Source: Amycolatopsis mongoliensis
Lineage (GTDB): Bacteria; Actinomycetota; Actinomycetes; Mycobacteriales; Pseudonocardiaceae
Assembly (NCBI RefSeq): GCF_030285665.1
Contig: NZ_CP127295.1
Location: forward strand, 4,154,001-4,218,000
Reading direction: 5' to 3'
DNA length: 64,000 nucleotides
The notes under the pieces were generated by a model. It was given only the letters and a program-made list of their open reading frames with translations. It ran no database searches and was not told the origin of the DNA. The position numbers and the translations under genes were made by a program. Shown here piece after piece: positions 50,590 through 59,095 of the stretch (position 1 is the first letter of the stretch; every line of letters starts with the position of its first letter).

Positions 50590-51720
50590 GTGCAGAACGT
50601 GCTGAATCCCGCCGAGCTGGACGCCGCCCTCGAGAACGTCCACCGCGCCGGCGTGCCGGGCTTGTTCGCCGAGGTGCGGGCCGGTGACCAGGTCTGGCGC
50701 GGCGCCGCCGGGGTCGCCGACGTCGACACCGGCCGTCCCGTCACCGCCGGCCTGCGGCACCGCGTCGGCAGCATCACCAAGACCTTCACCGCCGCCGCCG
50801 TGCTGCAGCAGGTCGAGAGCGGCCGGATCGGGCTCGACACCCCGATCGGCCACTACCTCCCGCGGCTGGTCCCCGGAGACCGCGGTGCCGCGATCACGGT
50901 CCGGATGCTGCTCGACCACACCAGCGGGCTCGCCGAGTACCTGCCCTTCGCCTACCCCTCGCTCCGCGCGTTCCCCGACTTGGCGAAGACCGGACCCCAG
51001 AGCTTCGACGACCACCGCTTCACGCGGTTCGACCCCGTCGACCTGATCGAACTGGGGGTCGCCGCACCCGCCGTCGGCACGCCGGGCGGTTCGCCGGGGG
51101 TCTACTCCAACACCAACTACCTGCTCCTCGGCGAACTCCTGGAACACGTGACCGGCGCCCCGGCCGAGAAGGTGATCACCCGGAACGTCATCGAGCGCGC
51201 CGGCCTCCGGGACACCGAACTCCCCGCCGGACCGTACGTCGACGGGCCCCATTCGCGGCTCTACGAGGCGTGGTTCGGCATGATCGACCCGCCGCGCGAC
51301 TACAGCGACTTCGACATGTCCTGGGTGGGGCCGGCCGCCTCGCTGATCTCGACCGTCGCCGACCTCAACCGGTTCTTCCGCATGCTGCTCGCCGGCGAGA
51401 TCGTCGGCCGGTCGTCGCTGGCGCAGATGCAGCGCACCGTCCGGGTCGTCTCCCAGGAGGGGACGCCGATCGACTACGGCCTCGGCCTGCACCCGATGGA
51501 GGCTCCCGGCCAGGACACCTTCTGGGGGCACGGCGGCACGGTCTGGGGCGGCGGAGCGATCGCCATGATTCGCGCCGACGGCGAGCGGCAGATGTCCGTC
51601 GCGCTGAACCTGCAGCGGTGGAACCGGCTCGGCGCCTCGGGAGCGCCGCAGCCCCACCCCATCGACCAGGCGCTCGCGGCTCTGTACCAGGTGGCGATGT
51701 ACGGCGGAGGTGGGCGATGA
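50590..51720 (+). CDS. Serine hydrolase, beta-lactamase/DD-peptidase family
   Basis: A 376-residue penicillin-binding-protein-fold hydrolase. The SxxK motif is S61-I-T-K64, the YxN motif is Y172-S-N, and the third motif is HGG in FWGHGGTVWGG near residue 318. There is no signal peptide, so it is probably a cytoplasmic esterase or D-aminopeptidase-like enzyme rather than a secreted beta-lactamase. GTG 50590 has GAAAGGA upstream. It is divergent from, and probably repressed by, the TetR protein. Confidence 0.88.
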   Translation: MQNVLNPAELDAALENVHRAGVPGLFAEVRAGDQVWRGAAGVADVDTGRPVTAGLRHRVGSITKTFTAAAVLQQVESGRIGLDTPIGHYLPRLVPGDRGAAITVRMLLDHTSGLAEYLPFAYPSLRAFPDLAKTGPQSFDDHRFTRFDPVDLIELGVAAPAVGTPGGSPGVYSNTNYLLLGELLEHVTGAPAEKVITRNVIERAGLRDTELPAGPYVDGPHSRLYEAWFGMIDPPRDYSDFDMSWVGPAASLISTVADLNRFFRMLLAGEIVGRSSLAQMQRTVRVVSQEGTPIDYGLGLHPMEAPGQDTFWGHGGTVWGGGAIAMIRADGERQMSVALNLQRWNRLGASGAPQPHPIDQALAALYQVAMYGGGGR

Positions 51721-51752
51721 CCCCCACCGGGCACCGGCGGTGAGGCGGCCGG

Positions 51753-53183
51753 TCAGCGGACCGCGGGTTCCTCCGGCACCGTGGTGGCGACCTCGCCCAG
51801 CGGCTCCTCCACCCGCGCCGGCCGCGGGAACAGGCTCAGCACCGCGAACACCGCCGCCAGGAACGTCGGGAACAACGTCAGCAGCTGGTGCTTCACGCCC
51901 TCGACGCCCTCGCCCAGCGCCGACAGCCCGAACTGGCCCACCGCGAACAGCAGCAGCAAGAACACGACGACGCCGTAGTCGCGCGCACGACGGCGGAAGG
52001 CGCGCACCCCGGCCCAGCCGATCAGCAGCCAGAACGGCACCAGCGCGAACAGCCCCAGCGGCGCGGCCAGCGCGGACAGCCCGGAGAGCACCGGCACCCG
52101 GTACTCCTGGGCCATCGGCGGGAACCCGGCCGACTCGGCGAAGCTGCCGAGCCGGGACGGGCGCGCCGTCAGGGTGTCGACCGCGCCCTGCTGGAGGATC
52201 TGCAGCGTGCGCGCCGGGTGGGAGGCGTAGTACTGCAGGATGGTGCGGCGGCTGATCCTGTCGCGGAAGCTGGTGTAGTCCGGGTCCGTCCACGGGCTCG
52301 CCGCCCACCAGCCGGTGCCGATGAACTTCTTCGCACTCGGTGGCAGGCCCAGCGCCGCCAGGTCGGCGTCCGTGTCGTGCTTCCCGTCCACGATGCTGTC
52401 GAACACGACGTGGTGCATGTTCGCTTCGCGGTATTCGCTATTGGCCGGGTCGCCGTGGGACTGCACCACCGCCGTCCCCGCGCCCACGACCACCAGCACG
52501 CCCAGCGGCAGCAGCCACCGGACCCGGCCCCGCGCGCCGGGCGGGCGGACCAGTGCCAGCGCCACCACGAACAGCGGGATCAGCAGCAGCGTCTGCGACT
52601 TCGCGTTGATGCCGATCAGCGCGCCCGCCACGGTCAGCGCGGCGCCCCAGTACCGCGACGCGCCCGTGCGGTTCATCAGCAGCAGGCCGCCGGCCAGCAG
52701 CAGCATCCCGACGAACCCGGCGCCCTCGCTGAGCACCGACGCGAAGTAGCCGAAGAATGCCGAATCGGCCATCACGAGCAGCAGCAGCACCGCCGCGATG
52801 ACGCGGTTGCGGCGGCTCAGCTCCAGGCCGAGGACCGTCGCCGCGACGCCGCCCGCGACCAGCACGCACGTGATCGCGCCCAGCACCCGCAGATCGAGCT
52901 CCGCCGACGAGCCGAACACCTTCCCCAGCTTGCTCGCGAACCAGTCGAACCACGCCTGGCTCGAGATGTAGCCGCTCCGGCAGGCCGAACCCGGCCCGTA
53001 GCCGAAGTGGACGTAGACCTCGGGCGCGACCTCCGGGTGCCGGCCGCCGAGGTTGCACAGCAGGCGCCAGCCGTCGCCGTTGTCGGCCATCCCGACCGGC
53101 CTCGGCACCAGGAACCGGATCAGCAGGACGCCCAGGGAGAGGGCGAAGACGCCCAGGGCGAAGCGCAGTTCACGAGCTCGCAC
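51753..53183 (-). CDS. Multi-pass membrane glycosyltransferase-like protein
   Basis: A 476-residue integral membrane protein with about ten to twelve hydrophobic segments and an outer loop early in the chain (GMADNGDGWRLLCNLGG). The loop's acidic residues between the first two helices fit a GT-C transferase that uses polyprenyl-phosphate sugars. It follows a GtrA and a GT2 gene on the same strand, the same trio as in phage O-antigen gtr modules, where the third gene is the variable transferase. GTG 53183 precedes the first helix. Enzyme activity is inferred from context. Confidence 0.7.
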   Translation of the reverse strand: MRARELRFALGVFALSLGVLLIRFLVPRPVGMADNGDGWRLLCNLGGRHPEVAPEVYVHFGYGPGSACRSGYISSQAWFDWFASKLGKVFGSSAELDLRVLGAITCVLVAGGVAATVLGLELSRRNRVIAAVLLLLVMADSAFFGYFASVLSEGAGFVGMLLLAGGLLLMNRTGASRYWGAALTVAGALIGINAKSQTLLLIPLFVVALALVRPPGARGRVRWLLPLGVLVVVGAGTAVVQSHGDPANSEYREANMHHVVFDSIVDGKHDTDADLAALGLPPSAKKFIGTGWWAASPWTDPDYTSFRDRISRRTILQYYASHPARTLQILQQGAVDTLTARPSRLGSFAESAGFPPMAQEYRVPVLSGLSALAAPLGLFALVPFWLLIGWAGVRAFRRRARDYGVVVFLLLLFAVGQFGLSALGEGVEGVKHQLLTLFPTFLAAVFAVLSLFPRPARVEEPLGEVATTVPEEPAVR

Positions 53184-53202
53184 CCGGAAGAGGGTACGAG
53201 AC

Positions 53203-53634
53203 TCATGCCGAGTCGGCGGGCGCCGCACCGGGCACCGGCGACACGGGCCGGTGCCGGAACACGACGTAGTGGTAGAGCAGGTAGTTCCAGAACAGCCCGA
53301 CGACGATCGCGGCACCCTTCGGCACCAGCAGGTTGACGCCCGGGAACAGGTGGCTCACCAGCGTGATGACGAGGAACTGGACCACCCAGAGCCCGAACGC
53401 CGTGACCGCGAAGAACAGCACCGCCTGACGCCGGACGTCACCGTCCTTGGCGCGGAACGTGAAGTTCCGGTTCAGCGTGAACGACAGCAGCATGCCCGCC
53501 GTCGTCGAGACGAGGTTCGCCACGAACGTCGGCACGCCCAGCGTCGCCAGCAGTGCGTAGCCCAGCGCGTCGACGAGCGTGTTGCCGATCCCGACGATCC
53601 CGAAGCGCACCTGCGTGGCCGTGACGAACCTCAT
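53203..53634 (-). CDS. GtrA-family membrane protein
   Basis: A 143-residue protein with four transmembrane helices and the GtrA pattern (VRFGIVGIGNTLVDALGYALL, then FTLNRNFTFRAK). GtrA proteins are thought to flip or position polyprenyl-phosphate-linked sugars. In mycobacteria a GtrA homologue takes part in arabinogalactan assembly. The ATG overlaps the GT2 stop by 4 bp, so the two are co-translated. Confidence 0.9.
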   Translation of the reverse strand: MRFVTATQVRFGIVGIGNTLVDALGYALLATLGVPTFVANLVSTTAGMLLSFTLNRNFTFRAKDGDVRRQAVLFFAVTAFGLWVVQFLVITLVSHLFPGVNLLVPKGAAIVVGLFWNYLLYHYVVFRHRPVSPVPGAAPADSA

Positions 53635-54623
53635 CGGGCGGCGCTCCGGCTGTCCCGGGCGGACTCGGGAACGCCGGTGCGCACCGACGCCACGGTGTAC
53701 AGCGGCCGGTTCTGGACCTGCGAGTACGTGCGGCCGATGTAGCTGCCGAGCACGCCGAGCATGATGATCTGGATACCGCCGAGGAAGAACATCGCGATGG
53801 TGATGAACGCCCAGCCGGGCACCGCGGTCTCCGGCGCGAACAGCTTCACGCCGACGACGTAGAGCACGCCGAGGAAGCTCAGCAGCGAGATCAGGTACCC
53901 CATCCGCGTGATCATCCGCAGCGGCGTCGTCGAGAACCCGAGGATGCCGTCGGCGGCGAAGCGCAGCATCTTCGTCAGCGGGTAGCCGGTGACGCCGGCG
54001 TGCCGCTGGTCGCGGTCGAACAGCACCGCCGTCTGCTTGAACCCGACGTAGCTGACGAGGCCGCGCAGGAACCGGTCGCGTTCGCGGTACTTGCGCAGCT
54101 CGTCGACGACCTTGCGGTCGACCAGCCGGAAATCGCCGGTGTTCTTCGGGATTTCGACCGCGGCCATCTTCTGGAGGAACCAGTAGAACGCGCTCGCGGT
54201 GATCCGCTTGAACGGCGAGTCCCGGCGCGAGCGGCGCTGCGCGTAGACGACCTCGTAGCCCTCTTCCCACTTCTCGAGCAGCTCGAGGGCGACCCGCGGC
54301 GGGTCCTGCAGGTCGCTGTCCATGATGATCGTCGCGTCGGCGTCCACCAGGTCGAGCCCGGCGGTGACGGCCATCTGGTGGCCGAAGTTGCGGGACAGCT
54401 CGACGACCGTGACGCGGGGGTCGCGCGCGCCCAGCTCGGTGAGCCGGTCCAGGGACGCGTCCCGGCTGCCGTCGTCGACGTAGATGAAGCTGAAGTCGTA
54501 CCGTCCGGCCAGGGGCGCGGTGACCTCGTCGACCGTGCGGTGCAGCAGGTCGATGTTCGCTTCCTCGTTGTAGATGGGGAAGATGAACGCGACCCGGTGG
54601 CGCGTGGTCGGCTCGGTCGGCAC
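53631..54623 (-). CDS. GT2 polyprenyl-phosphate glycosyltransferase (GtrB/DPM-like)
   Basis: A 330-residue family-2 transferase that loads a sugar from a nucleotide donor onto undecaprenyl phosphate. Motifs are FIFPIYNEEANI, YVDDGSRDASL and the catalytic IIMDSDLQDPP. Two C-terminal transmembrane helices (about 240-300) match GtrB. The GTG start at 54623 opens the catalytic domain. It is the first gene of the GT2-GtrA-transferase module; the sugar added and the acceptor are unknown. Confidence 0.92.
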   Translation of the reverse strand: MPTEPTTRHRVAFIFPIYNEEANIDLLHRTVDEVTAPLAGRYDFSFIYVDDGSRDASLDRLTELGARDPRVTVVELSRNFGHQMAVTAGLDLVDADATIIMDSDLQDPPRVALELLEKWEEGYEVVYAQRRSRRDSPFKRITASAFYWFLQKMAAVEIPKNTGDFRLVDRKVVDELRKYRERDRFLRGLVSYVGFKQTAVLFDRDQRHAGVTGYPLTKMLRFAADGILGFSTTPLRMITRMGYLISLLSFLGVLYVVGVKLFAPETAVPGWAFITIAMFFLGGIQIIMLGVLGSYIGRTYSQVQNRPLYTVASVRTGVPESARDSRSAAR

Positions 54624-54655
54624 TGGCGCTCCCGTGGGTCGGCGTCTCGGGCATC

Positions 54656-55453
54656 CTAAAGATCGGCGACGCCCTCGGCGAACACGGTCATCCGCTGTCC
54701 GTAGTCCTCGGCCGGGCCGAAGTGGACGGCCACCGCGTCCGCCCCGGCCAGGATATACGCCCGGAATCGCGCGATGGCGGCCCCGAGATCGCCGCCGTTC
54801 CATTCCATTCTGGCGGTGACCCGTGTTTCGCGGCCGTTTGTCATGCCGGTGAGCTTTTCGGCGCGCTCGCCGACTTCGGCGGGGGAGAGGCCGGCGCTCA
54901 TCCAGCCCGAACCGATCCGCGCGGCCCGGCGCAGCGCGACGTCCGAGTTGCCGCCGACGGTGATCGGCACCGGCCCGGCCGGCCGCGGCTCGAAGTACCC
55001 GCCGCCGGGGCCGCGGCCGGTGCGGAAGAGCTCGGCGAGCAGGTCGAGGGTGGCGTCGGTCCGCTTGCCGCGGCCGCCGAAGTCCGCGCCGACCTCGGCG
55101 AACTCGGGCTCGTTCCAGCCGGTGCCGACACCGAGGTCGAACCGGTGCCCGGAGAGCGCATCGAGCGTCGCGACCTGCTTGGCCAGCGCGAACGGCTCCC
55201 GCAGCGGCACGATCAGCACGGACGTCCCGAGCCGGATCCGGCTGGTCCGCGCGGCGATGTGGGCGAGCGTCACGAGCGGCTCGTAGACCCCGCCGAAGAC
55301 GTCGCCGAAGGCGCCGGGCGGGATGAGGTGGTCGGGCAGCCAGGCGGCGTGGTAGCCGAGGTCCTCGGCCAGCTTCGCGAGTTCGGCTGGACGCGCGGGG
55401 TCGAGGTCCGGCCGCTCGTTCGGCAGGACGACTTCGAGGAAATGTCCGGTCAT
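54656..55453 (-). CDS. LLM-class F420-dependent oxidoreductase
   Basis: A 265-residue luciferase-like TIM-barrel enzyme (FLEVVLPNERPDLDPARPAELAKLAEDLGYHAAWLPDHL, LGVGTGWNEPEF) of the F420-dependent class common in actinomycetes. The substrate is unknown. The ATG at 55453 lies directly behind a MerR-type promoter with a 19-bp spacer, so the transcript is probably leaderless. A MerR gene diverges from it. Confidence 0.88.
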   Translation of the reverse strand: MTGHFLEVVLPNERPDLDPARPAELAKLAEDLGYHAAWLPDHLIPPGAFGDVFGGVYEPLVTLAHIAARTSRIRLGTSVLIVPLREPFALAKQVATLDALSGHRFDLGVGTGWNEPEFAEVGADFGGRGKRTDATLDLLAELFRTGRGPGGGYFEPRPAGPVPITVGGNSDVALRRAARIGSGWMSAGLSPAEVGERAEKLTGMTNGRETRVTARMEWNGGDLGAAIARFRAYILAGADAVAVHFGPAEDYGQRMTVFAEGVADL

Positions 55454-55461
55454 GCCGGCGA

Positions 55462-55492
55462 CGTTAGGTCTTCACATCGGTGTGAAGGTCAA
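55462..55492 (-). promoter_or_regulatory. MerR-type promoter with 19-bp spacer
   Basis: On the minus strand, TTGACC (55487-55492) and CTAACG (55462-55467) are 19 bp apart. The spacer contains CTTCACA-N4-TGTGAAG (55470-55487), a perfect dyad. The overlong spacer with a central dyad is diagnostic of MerR-type activation by DNA twisting. The oxidoreductase ATG is 9 bp beyond the -10. Confidence 0.8.
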
Positions 55493-55508
55493 GCTGCCAG
55501 GGGGTCGG

Positions 55509-55856
55509 ATGCGGATCGGCGAGCTCGCGGGACGCACGGGCGTCAGCACGCGGCTGCTGCGCTACTACGAAGAGCAGGGCCTGCTGACGGCCTCGCGCGA
55601 CGGCAACGGCTACCGCGTCTACGACGAGGACGCCGTTGTGCGCGTGCGGCAGATCCGGCGGCTGCTCGGGGCCGGGCTGACCACCGAGGTGATCGCGTCG
55701 GCGCTGCAGTGCGCCCGCGGCGAGGAAGCCCACCTCGACCTGTGCCCGGAGCTGGCCGGTCTGCTGCACCGCGAGCTGGCCGCGATGGACGACCGGATCG
55801 GGGCGCTGCAGCGGCGCCGGAGCGCGCTGGCCGGGTACTTGTCCGCCGAGGGCTGA
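55509..55856 (+). CDS. MerR-family regulator
   Basis: A 115-residue MerR-type activator. The winged-helix domain is MRIGELAGRTGVSTRLLRYYEEQGLLTASRDGNGYRVYDEDAV. A short dimerisation coiled coil follows (about 80-110). One cysteine in ALQCARG and another in LDLCPEL could respond to thiol stress, but there is no clear metal motif. It is divergent from the F420 oxidoreductase, whose promoter has the matching architecture. Confidence 0.9.
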   Translation: MRIGELAGRTGVSTRLLRYYEEQGLLTASRDGNGYRVYDEDAVVRVRQIRRLLGAGLTTEVIASALQCARGEEAHLDLCPELAGLLHRELAAMDDRIGALQRRRSALAGYLSAEG

Positions 55857-55952
55857 GGGCGCCTCGATACGCTGGACGGCGTGGGACCGGCGCGTGTCCT
55901 GACGGGGGAGTTCCGCCTGGTGTGCCAGGCTTGACGAGGTGAAGGACGACGA

Positions 55953-56819
55953 GTGAATCGGCAGCCGCTGCGCCTGGCCATCATCGAGGCCACCCGGATT
56001 CTCGAACGCGCCGGCGTCGCCTCGCCGCGGTTCGACGCCGAGGTGATCGCGGCGCACGTGCTCGGGGTCGAACGCGGGCGGCTGCCGATGGTGCCGCTGG
56101 TCGATCCGCCGGTCATCGAGGCCATCGGCCAGCTCGTCCAGCAGCGCGCGAAGCGGATCCCGCTGCAGTACCTCACCGGCTGGGCGGCGCTCGGCGAGAT
56201 CACCGTCGCGGTCGGCGCGGGCGTGTTCGTGCCGCGGCCGGAGACCGAGCTGCTGCTCGAGTGGGGCGTCAAGTTCCTGCAGGGGCGCGAGTTCCCGGTC
56301 GTGGTGGACCTGTGCACCGGTTCCGGGGCGCTGGCACTGGCGGTCGCGCACGCCCGCCCGGACGCGGTCGTCTACGCGGTCGACGTCGATCCGCAGGCGC
56401 TGGCCTGGGCCCGCCACAACGCGGACGTCCACGCGGACGCGGGCAACACCCCGATCCGTCTGTACTCGGGCGACATCGGCGACCCGACGATGTTCGCCGA
56501 GCTCGACGGCCTGGTCGACCTGGTGCTGTGCAACCCGCCGTACGTCCCGGAGGGCACGCCGGTGCCCCCGGAGGTCGCGGAGCACGACCCGCCGCGCGCG
56601 GTGTTCGCGGAGGAGAGCGGGCTGGCGGTGATCCGCCACGCGATCGCGGCGGGGGCCCGGCTGCTGCGTCCGGGAGGCGGGCTCGCGATCGAGCACGACG
56701 ACACGCACGGCTCGGCGGTGCCGGCGCTGGTGCGGGCGCGGAGGGTGTTGACGGGTGTCGAGGACCACGCGGACCTGACCGGGCGGGCGCGGTTCGTCAC
56801 CGCTCGCCGGCTGGGCTGA
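55953..56819 (+). CDS. prmC: Release factor glutamine N5-methyltransferase
   Basis: SAM enzyme that methylates the glutamine of the GGQ motif in release factors. The 288-residue protein has an N-terminal helical part, the SAM motif VVDLCTGSGALALAVA (117-132) and the catalytic NPPY at 194-197. GTG start after a GAAGGACGACGA region. In many genomes it directly follows prfA; here about 6.3 kb of accessory genes separate them. Confidence 0.95.
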   Translation: MNRQPLRLAIIEATRILERAGVASPRFDAEVIAAHVLGVERGRLPMVPLVDPPVIEAIGQLVQQRAKRIPLQYLTGWAALGEITVAVGAGVFVPRPETELLLEWGVKFLQGREFPVVVDLCTGSGALALAVAHARPDAVVYAVDVDPQALAWARHNADVHADAGNTPIRLYSGDIGDPTMFAELDGLVDLVLCNPPYVPEGTPVPPEVAEHDPPRAVFAEESGLAVIRHAIAAGARLLRPGGGLAIEHDDTHGSAVPALVRARRVLTGVEDHADLTGRARFVTARRLG

Positions 56820-56835
56820 GCAGGCCGCGGTGTCG

Positions 56836-56880
56836 TGAATGACTCATTCATGTCGTCCGAAGACATGAATGAGTCATTCA
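56836..56880. terminator. Long intergenic stem-loop, family member 2
   Basis: Perfect 19-bp stem (arm TGAATGACTCATTCATGTC) with a 7-nt loop, 16 bp after the prmC stop. It faces the convergent M6 protease gene. It is homologous to the stem-loop at 16935-16981, with substitutions on both arms that keep pairing. Confidence 0.65.
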
Positions 56881-56940
56881 AGACGTTCGGGCCTCGTTGT
56901 CCACAACCTGACCGAGCTGGGGACAACGAGACCGTCACGC

Positions 56941-58914
56941 TCAGAAGCCGAAGGCCGTGCAGCTCGCCGTCGCGGTCTTCGACGGGTCGCTCACCGACGT
57001 CGCCGTCAGCTTCACCCGTGCCGCGAGGTCGCCGCCCGCTCCGCGCTTCGCGTACGCCGGCACCTTCACGTGCCCGCCGAACTTCGCCGTCGCCAGCTCG
57101 TTCGGCAGCCGGACCTCCCAGCCGCGGGCGTCCGTCGACACGCTCAGCCGGTACGTGTCCGTGTCGTACGGCGCCTGTGCGCCGCGGGCCGCGCCCGTGT
57201 TGATCAGACCGAAGTCGCAGGTCGCGAGGCCGCCGCGGGCGAACGCCGGCAGGGCCGGGGTCACCGCCGCGCCGCGCGCCTGGCTGCCCGAGCCGTCCAG
57301 GGACGCCACCGTCACCGTGTACGACAGCACACCGCGGCGATCCCGGGCCAGGTCGGTGATCAGGAACTTCAGCCGGTTCGCCTGGTCGGTGTACTCGTAC
57401 GGGCTCGCCGCTTCGGTACCCGCCTTGAACAGGGCGTCGTTGAGCTGCCGGTAGTCGCCGATGGTGATCTTCACCGGCGTCCCGTCCGCCTTCGTGTAGT
57501 CGGTGATGCCGATGTCCGCGGGGTTCGCGTCGATCACCCACTCGAAGGGGGCGGCGTCCTTGTTCTTCGTCTTCGCGATCAGCACGCCCGAGTCCGGCGA
57601 GAAGGAGTCCGCGCCCATCCGGTCGACCACCTCGACGGTGTAGTTGTCGTAGCCGCCGCCGTCGCAGAACGGGTCCGTCGCCTTGTCGCACTTCGGGCTC
57701 TTGTCGCCGCCGGTCAGCTTGATGTTCAGGCCGGTGAACGCCCCCGGCTGCGCCTCCGCCTCGCGCGCGGTGATGCGGGCCGACACCGGACCCGAGGAAG
57801 CCAGTGCGTTGCGGTCGAGCTGCAGGACGTCGGCCGGGTCGACGATGCCGAGCTTCATCTTGTTGCGGAGCATGTGCTGGGCACCCATCGAGCTGCCCTG
57901 CGTCGCCGGGATCTGCCAGCGGGTGTGCGGGCCGCCCGGGCCGTTGAACGTGCCGCGCGAGAGCATCTCCCAGGCGCCGGAGTAGTCCCGCCACGGCGGG
58001 ATCCCGAACGGGTTGTTGTAGTTGTCGCCGATGCCCAGGATGTGGCTGAACTCGTGGGCGTAGGTCGACTGGCCCGAGCTCTCGGCCTGCACCGAGCTGC
58101 CGTTTTCGGCGTTCGGCCAGATGCTGGCGGCCGACGCCCACGACGTCCACGGCACGTACCGCGTCGCCGCGTAGTTGGGCAGGTCGTGGCCCGGCGGGCC
58201 GAACGCGTCCGGCACGTTCTCCTTCGTGCCGAACTTCATCTCGCCGAACTCCTGCCAGGTCGAGCTCTCGTCCTGGCCGGCCGACAGGTAGAAGACGAAG
58301 TCGAACTGGTTCGCGGTGTCGCCGACGTCGGCGCGCCAGGCGTTGCCGGCGTCGGTCCGGATGTCGCGGTCGCAGTTCGCGCTCGGCGGGCAGGCGCCCG
58401 GCTGGAACTCCATGCCGTACTCGTAGGACCTCCCGGGCATCCGGTACGGCCCGAACGCGGTCAGCTGCACGCCGAAGCGGCCGCCGGAGTCCTCCATCCA
58501 GTACTCGTTGATGGTGTGCCCGTTGTTGAGCGCCTCGGGCTTGTTGAGGAAGTCCTGGTAGTACTGCGCGACGCCGGCCCGCGGGATGTTCGCGGCGCCG
58601 GGGCCGGGGTTGCCGAAGATCGTCGAGTTCGCCGGCTTCGTGACGACGAAGTCCTGGTCGGGGTAGTCGGCGAGGACGACCGCGCCCTTGAAGGTGCGCT
58701 GGGTGGGCTTGAGGCTGGGGTCGGCCCAGTTCGTACCGGGGACCTTCTTGTAGTCGGACCAGGTCATGTGGTCCTGGTTCTCCCAGTGCGCGGCGTCGAT
58801 CGGGGCCGGCCAGCCACGGGTCAGCGGCTCGGCGGCGGCGGTGCCGGCGCCGAGCCCGGTGAGGACGGTGACCGCGGCGAGCAGGGCGAGCGCCTTCGGG
58901 GTTCTGGAACGCAT
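56941..58914 (-). CDS. Secreted M6-family metalloprotease (immune-inhibitor-A-like)
   Basis: A 657-residue exported zinc protease. The signal peptide is at 1-28 (LALLAAVTVLTGLGAGTAAAEP). The catalytic HExxH lies at H287-E288-H291 in HEFSHILGIGDNYNNP, with the distal M6 region downstream. The C-terminal 150 residues look like an NEW3/Ig-like beta domain (ARGGLATCDFGLINTG). The ATG follows AAGGAG; an upstream in-frame extension has no signal peptide and is rejected. It probably digests extracellular protein. Confidence 0.92.
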   Translation of the reverse strand: MRSRTPKALALLAAVTVLTGLGAGTAAAEPLTRGWPAPIDAAHWENQDHMTWSDYKKVPGTNWADPSLKPTQRTFKGAVVLADYPDQDFVVTKPANSTIFGNPGPGAANIPRAGVAQYYQDFLNKPEALNNGHTINEYWMEDSGGRFGVQLTAFGPYRMPGRSYEYGMEFQPGACPPSANCDRDIRTDAGNAWRADVGDTANQFDFVFYLSAGQDESSTWQEFGEMKFGTKENVPDAFGPPGHDLPNYAATRYVPWTSWASAASIWPNAENGSSVQAESSGQSTYAHEFSHILGIGDNYNNPFGIPPWRDYSGAWEMLSRGTFNGPGGPHTRWQIPATQGSSMGAQHMLRNKMKLGIVDPADVLQLDRNALASSGPVSARITAREAEAQPGAFTGLNIKLTGGDKSPKCDKATDPFCDGGGYDNYTVEVVDRMGADSFSPDSGVLIAKTKNKDAAPFEWVIDANPADIGITDYTKADGTPVKITIGDYRQLNDALFKAGTEAASPYEYTDQANRLKFLITDLARDRRGVLSYTVTVASLDGSGSQARGAAVTPALPAFARGGLATCDFGLINTGAARGAQAPYDTDTYRLSVSTDARGWEVRLPNELATAKFGGHVKVPAYAKRGAGGDLAARVKLTATSVSDPSKTATASCTAFGF

Positions 58915-59095
58915 CTGCGGCTCCTTCACTGGGAACCCACGGGGGTGGTGGTTCCCGATGATCGACCGTATTGAGCCCCGCTGTCCCGGTTCTGCCTCGC
59001 GGCGAGGTTTACCCGCTTGCCCCACGACGAAAGTCTGGCCGGCCGGTGTGACGCGGCGAACGCCCGCTCCGGCAGCCGGACTACTCTTGGCGCTC

